NCBI RefSeq assembly: GCF_024323335.1
Contig: NC_066581.1
Coordinates: 179,979,330-180,043,329 of the forward strand
Direction of reading: 5' to 3'
DNA length: 64,000 nucleotides
DNA from: Lathyrus oleraceus
Lineage: Eukaryota > Streptophyta > Magnoliopsida > Fabales > Fabaceae
The notes under the pieces were generated by a model. That model did no database searches, had not been told where the DNA came from, and saw nothing but the letters and a program-made list of their open reading frames with translations. Position 1 is the first letter of the stretch; every line of letters starts with the position of its first letter. The translations under genes and the position numbers were made by a program. Positions 58,676 through 64,000 of the stretch are shown in pieces.

Positions 58676-59184
58676 GTTTATCTTGAGTTGCACTCAAATT
58701 TCAAGTATCTTATAGCATATACCTTTATTTAGGCTTGGAAGTTTGGGTAGTAGTTGTAATTGAAAAGTTCTTTATAAATGTGAGAGTGTATAATAAATAT
58801 AACTACCTGTATCTATTTTTTGGGAAATTGGGTGGGTAGGAATTCAACTATAGGTGATATATTCGTGTTAACTTCTCTCAAGTGTACCAAAAAGTATATA
58901 AGCTATTAGGGTTGAAACCTTCAAATTGGTATGAGTAGAAATACATTCATTTGTTGATATAGATATGCTATCATTCTTGCTTATATAATGGCTCTTAGTT
59001 AAGGGCCAACGATAGATATCACTAGCTAAAAGCTTAGACCAATGTAAGACATGAACCCAAAGAAAAAAACCCGAAAGAGTTGTTAGGAACACTTTGTTGA
59101 TGTTGAATATCTGATACAAGATAATCAAGTTTCATGTGTTTTCTGTATATAATACTTGTCTTATGATGTTGTCTATGCATAAAG
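58676..59184 (+). other. 3' flank of the Ca2+-ATPase gene
   Basis: AATAAA at 58792-58797, 117 bases after the stop, is a likely polyadenylation signal. The remainder shows no gene. Confidence 0.5.
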
Positions 59185-59335
59185 GAATAAATTTGAAATG
59201 GTTGTCATTCTCATTCATATGAATAGAATATATATATATATCAATGTGTAATATTTGGTCAGTATCTAATTATGATACGGCATAATTATTTAAAAATAAT
59301 TATGACAAATTATAACAAAAGAGTTTATTCTATCA
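59185..59335 (-). repeat. 3' LTR of the right-hand minus-strand copia element
   Basis: Matches 63764-63915 (ATGAATAGAATATATATATA, TCAATGTGTAA.ATTTGGTCA, TCTAATTATGATAC). The left border is approximate. It contains a short TA run. Confidence 0.65.
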
Positions 59336-62300
59336 CACCTATGCAGTCAAAGTGGGAGGGTCACAGACGTTTAGATTGACTCGAAAATCATCAAAGAGAA
59401 TGCGAGGAGACCCTTTGATGAAGATGTCTGCGATCTGATGTCTGGAGGGAACATGAAGGACACGTACCTGACCACGAGCTACCTTTTCCCGAACAAAATA
59501 AATGTCCATCTTAATATGCTTGGTCCGCTGATGCTACACATGATTACCAGATAAATAGATGACATTGACATTGTCACTATGCACCAATGAGGAATAGGAA
59601 AATGGAGCTTCAGGAGAAGATTGCAAATCCAACACGATTCTGAAACAACATTGGCAAAACCCCTATATTCGACTTCAACATTAGAACGGAAAGAGTAGGT
59701 TACCTTTTGGAGGACCAAGAAATAACATTGTCACCTAGAAAAACACAGTAGCCAGATGTAGAACGTTTGGTGTCAGGACATCCACCCCAATCATCATCAA
59801 TGTAGAAGATAAGCTTTGTAATGGAGGATGGTGATAAATCTAATCTAAAATGTATGGTTCCCTGAACAGAGCGAAGAATGCACTTGAGAGAAAACATATG
59901 TTATGTGCGAGGTGCATGCAGGTGTAAATAAATTTACTAAACAACATATGATATGTCAGGTCGAGCGAAGGTGAGGTACTGTAAAGCCCCTGCAAGACTA
60001 TGATATAGGGTGTGATCCTTATAAAGAGTGCCAGAGGAGATGCTGAGTTTCTGCTTGGTGTCGACAGAAGTGTCTGACGGCTTGTAGAACGCCATGTCAG
60101 CACATTCAACGATCTTTGAAGCATAAATGCTTCGACTGAGAAAGATGGCACTAGAGTGACGCGATAGTGCAATACCCAGAAAGTAACTCAGGGCCCTTAA
60201 ATCCTTCATTGCAAACTCAGATGCTAATAGTGACATAATTGATTTGCAAAGGACCTGAGTGGAGGTAATAAGGATGATGTTCTCCACATATAGAAGAATG
60301 CATGCCATGTCAGAACTTTGTCAATATATGAAGAGGGAGTGGTCTGATGTGTTATGGCGGAAAAATGGTGGTGACATAGTCAGCAAAGCGTTGGTACCAT
60401 GCCCTGGGCGCTTGCTTGAGACCATAAAGTGACTTCTTTAAATGACAGACATAATTTGGATGATGGGGGTCACGAAAACCCAATGGATGATGCACATAGA
60501 CAGTCTCATGAAGATCACCATGTAGAAGGTCATTATGGATATCCAGTTGATGAATGGGTCATAATTTGAATAAAGCAATGGTGAGCATTGTTCGAATGGT
60601 AGCGGGTTTCACCACGGGAGTGAAAGTCTAATCACAATCCACACCAACAACCTGTGACCTGCCATCACCTACAAAACGAGCCTTATAATGCTCAAAGGAA
60701 CCATCATAATTTTTCTTATGCTTACAAATCCACATACATCGAATAAGGTTAGCATCAGAAGGTCGGAGAACTAAATCCAACGTCATATTTCTAATAAGAG
60801 CATTAATTCAGATTGCATTGTGGATTTCCAATTCGGGTCAGATGAGGCTAGATTAGGGTTTTTAGGTATGAGAGTGATGGTATGGTCAAGTATAGAAAGT
60901 GATAGGGTGAATATCTTATGGGGTTTGAAAATGCCTTTCATGCTACAAGTGGTGATGGTCTGTGTAAGTGGAGATGGAGTTGGTTGGATTGATGGTGGTG
61001 AGGGAGAGGAGATCGTAGTTGGTGAGTTGGTCGAGGAGGGATCAGAGAGTGGTTGTTAGTTTTTTAGTGAGGGTGTTTGGTCGGTTGTGGTTGTCGGTGT
61101 TGTTTGGTTATTTGTAACAAGTGGTAACATTTGATTTTGCCACTGATATACAAGGTAAGGGTGAAAGTCATCGTTTAGGAAGTCATAAGAGTGAGGGAAA
61201 GGGGAATGTATCTTAGTGAAGGGAAATTGGGTTTCATCAAAGCACTTGTAACCTCTATGATTCAACGGGTAATCCAAGAAGATACGTGGAGTAGAGCGAG
61301 GTTGTAACTTATGAATGTTATAGGATAAAAATAAAGGATAACATAGACAACCAAAAACTCATAGATGTGTGTAGGTAGGATCTCGGTGATAGAAGACTTA
61401 TCTTGATGACTAATTTTGAAGTGTTTTGTAGGGAGGAATGTTTAAAAGATAAGTTGTCATTTCAAGAGCATGATGAAAAAAAGATGTGGGAACAGAAGAA
61501 TGGTTTTGATTTTGCATTCCTCTTTCCCATTTTGTGAGGATGTGTGAAGATAAGAGAATAAAAAGATAAGGCCGCGATTAGTGCAATATTTTCAAAATAA
61601 CTCATTATTATATTCATCGTCATTGACACATTGAAAATATTTTTCATTTTGCAAAAATTATGTGCGAATACAGTTTGTTTGTGAGTGTTGTAAACATTTT
61701 AAATACTTGGGATTTTTTGCTAATATGGAAGGTTTATATGAAATTTATGAAATCATCCAAAAATAATACATAATATTTATGACCGACAAAACTTAAAATC
61801 GGAGACGTCCATATATCACTATGTAAAATATCAAAAAGCATCAAAGTTATAGTTTGAGAATTAAAAAATGGCAATTTAACATGTTTGCCTAAAACACAAG
61901 AGTCACAAATAGAAAGTTTATTAAACTGTTCACAACATATGAACTTATTAATGCAAAAGGAATGCAAAACAGAAATGCCAGGGTGACCTAGGAGACTATG
62001 CCAGAGACTGGAAGTAAGACTGACAAAATTGGTGGAAGTGGTGACTGGATAAAGATCGCCATGACTGTCACATCTCATGAGAGGGACCCTCGTTTGAAAA
62101 TTTGATACAGTAAAACCAAAAGGTTAAAAGGAAATAAAGACATTGTTTTCAATGGTGAGTCTTCGCACATAAATAAATTTGTAATAATTTGCGGGGCATG
62201 CAGGAGATGGTTTAAGTGATAAGGTTGGTGAGAGGTGGGTATTTATGTATGTCAGTTGTCGTGAATCAGTATTCCATGGCCACTGCCAAAAATAATTTTC

Positions 62301-63549
62301 TAATTTGAATTACTTAAAGTAGAATAAGAAAAGAGATTACCTTGTGACAATGTCGTGTGGGATGTTATGCCAATATCCATGTACCACTGATTCTCAGAAG
62401 TATGGAGAGACATGGTATGCATAACGGTCTCAATGTTTATAGGTGTCTGATATAATGTAGTAGATGCATACGCCTTAGGATGTTGTCCTAGGATGTCTGG
62501 CTGGTTTGGAGGACCGGTGAGGCGTGTCCGCATAGACGCGGGATACAAGCATGGAGGAATAGCCCATGGTGGTGGAGTCCAACCCCATGGTTGTCATACT
62601 GAGTGTTATTGTTGATGTTGCCAAGGAGGAGAAAACTAGGATGAATGGGAATTGGGAGCACCACGTTGGGTGCCACCACAATAACCACGTCTCTTACTGC
62701 GGCCCTGGTTGCTACGAGAATGAGAGCAGTTGTCGGGGCAGCGGTAGCCACTTTAGAAGGTGTCATCAGAAGACCGCTGCTAAATTGTGTGCATGGTAAC
62801 ATGAGAACTATTGGTTGTCCTTTTAGCCATACCGCTTCTTCTAAAGTGAGCATGGAGCGGGCTTGATAAAAGGCAGGAAGAGGATTACTCTGGTGAATCA
62901 AGGTGGTAACACTGCGATAAGCTTATGGAAGACCAAATATTAGTTAAAGAACTAGGCGATGATTGTTGATAGGAGCGTCAATATTCCTCAAATGGTCAGA
63001 GAGCATGTTAAGATGCTGACAGTAAGTGATACATTGGGAAAATACTCCATGTGAGTGTTAGAGAACTCTTGCTCAATAGTGATAGCATGAGCGTTCTAAT
63101 TATCTTGGAGAATATCAACCAAGCGATTTCAGGCCGCCATAGCAGTGAAGTCTGGTTCCAAAATGGTGGTTTGCAGATCAGTGGAAATAATGGAATATAT
63201 CATTGAAGGACAATAGAGTCAAGGGTGGTCCATAGTTCATGCTCAACACCAGTAGCATCAATCGGTGGTGTCATGCCCTTAGAGGGAACAATGTGATGTA
63301 GAACCCGATGAGACTGATATGAATGTGAAAAATCTTAGCCCCGGTGCCATATTGGTCCTTCTCCATTTCAAGGACAATAAGAATGTGGTTCATAATGTTG
63401 GAAACAACATGAGCGGGATGAAAATCCATTTTGGAAATAGTCGATAAGGAAGGAGGGGTCTTGGACGTGCCAGAATCATGATTGACAAAGGGAGTTTGTT
63501 TGCTATCGGTGCCAGTGTCATTTTTGTTGAACAGAGACATCGCATGCGT
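59336..63549 (-). pseudogene. Ty1/copia gag-pol, heavily broken
   Basis: Gag starts at ATG 63549 (MSLFNKNDTGTDSK). In order leftward: gag to about 62500; protease near 62385 (WYMDIGITSHTT in place of D-[ST]-G); integrase near 62050-61740 (HSLLGHPG, CDSCVLGKH, LHSDIWTSP); RT from about 60800 (LKKSLYGLKQ); catalytic box YVEN (60279-60290) instead of YVDD; RNase H near 59720-59870 (DDDWGGCPDTKRSTSGYCVFLGDN) and 59660-59690 (SNVEVEYRGFA). Stops and shifts are frequent. The lineage is not resolved. Confidence 0.8.
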
Positions 63550-63685
63550 AAGGGTAAAGTAGAGACGGTGGATACATGGACTGTTGCGGTTGTGGAGGCA
63601 CAAAGAAGATGTCTATGCAAAGGTTATTACGACGAGGCAGAGAGAATGACGGAACAGAGGTGTGGCAATGGTTGCGATTTGTAGG

Positions 63686-63688
<3 letters not shown>

Positions 63689-63755
<67 letters not shown>
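63689..63755. repeat. (GA)n microsatellite in the copia leader
   Basis: About 33 GA units directly beside the primer-binding site, between it and gag. Frames through it are artefacts. Confidence 0.95.
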
Positions 63756-63758
<3 letters not shown>

Positions 63759-63763
63759 TACCA
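63756..63763 (-). other. Primer-binding site of the right-hand copia element
   Basis: Minus-strand sequence TGGTATCA lies immediately inside the LTR start at 63764, the shortened initiator Met tRNA match found in many copia elements. Confidence 0.6.
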
Positions 63764-63915
63764 TGTAATATAATTGGAATGATTTTCTTTGTCTTTCATG
63801 TGAATAGAATATATATACATCAATGTGTAACATTTGGTCAACTATCTAATTATGATACACCATAATTACAGAAGACTATTTATGATAAATTATAACAAAA
63901 TATTTTATTATATCA
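63764..63915 (-). repeat. 5' LTR of the right-hand copia element
   Basis: A short LTR of about 152 bases, beginning TGTAATATAATTGG and ending TTATATCA, similar to 59185-59335. No clear target duplication. Confidence 0.68.
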
Positions 63916-63958
63916 TAAACAAATAATAAAGTAGTGGCGTAATGCTAAATGAGATGAG

Positions 63959-64000
63959 TGTAACACCCAAACTTTAGTAGTTTTACTTTCGTAGTTCCCA
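63959..64000. repeat. Possible start of another gypsy LTR, cut by the window end
   Basis: TGTAACACCCAAAC begins here, sharing the first ten bases with the gypsy LTR at 1056. Only 42 bases are visible. Confidence 0.35.

Noticed and set aside
63518..63865. Frames rich in Arg-Glu or Leu-Ser near the right end
   Set aside because: Translations of the (GA)n tract.

Overview
This is a repeat-dominated stretch of a plant nuclear genome. Long Ogre/Tat-type Ty3/gypsy LTRs, a SIRE/Maximus-type Ty1/copia element with an env-like frame, a Mutator-like element (MULE) carrying a plant mobile domain (PMD) gene, and an intronless type IIB Ca2+-ATPase together suggest a legume, perhaps Fabeae or Medicago-like. 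The clade is an inference from element types; no species marker was identified.

Layout. 1-2877: 5' end of a minus-strand Ty3/gypsy element (gag, primer-binding site, complete LTR). 2878-9765: internally deleted, plus-strand Ogre/Tat-like element (long 5' LTR, protease and reverse transcriptase scraps, start of the 3' LTR), followed by an unassigned repeat to 10976. 10986-16785: complete MULE with a perfect 9-bp target duplication, hairpin-forming terminal inverted repeats (TIRs), a broken mudrA-like transposase, a broken PMD gene and a small intact reading frame. 17706-18341: a host-type single-exon gene for a 211-residue cysteine-patterned protein I cannot name. 19070-24100: very old minus-strand gypsy remnant carrying a 435-bp MITE with an 8-bp target duplication. 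24100-30609: AT-rich intergenic DNA with a possible non-autonomous element at 28025-29376. 30610-48416: old minus-strand copia element whose gag is split by a younger SIRE-type copia element (37218-46575, duplication ACCGC). 48417-54511: second, decayed MULE/PMD fragment split by a plus-strand copia element (about 49262-53660). 55520-58675: intact autoinhibited Ca2+-ATPase gene. 59185-63915: another decayed minus-strand copia element. From 63959 another LTR may begin.

Only two genes look like functioning host genes: the Ca2+-ATPase and the cysteine-patterned protein. The rest is layered transposon DNA, and nesting gives the relative ages. The items most worth a second look are the small PB1-like frame and hairpin TIRs of the MULE, ten TACGCGTA palindromes in the first gypsy LTR spaced in near-multiples of a DNA turn, a TGTGTCGAC-type array upstream of a TATA element in the outer copia LTRs, and two blocks of four cysteines at exact 8-residue intervals in the unnamed host protein. 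I saw no rRNA, CRISPR array or convincing tRNA gene. All alignments and identities are by eye.
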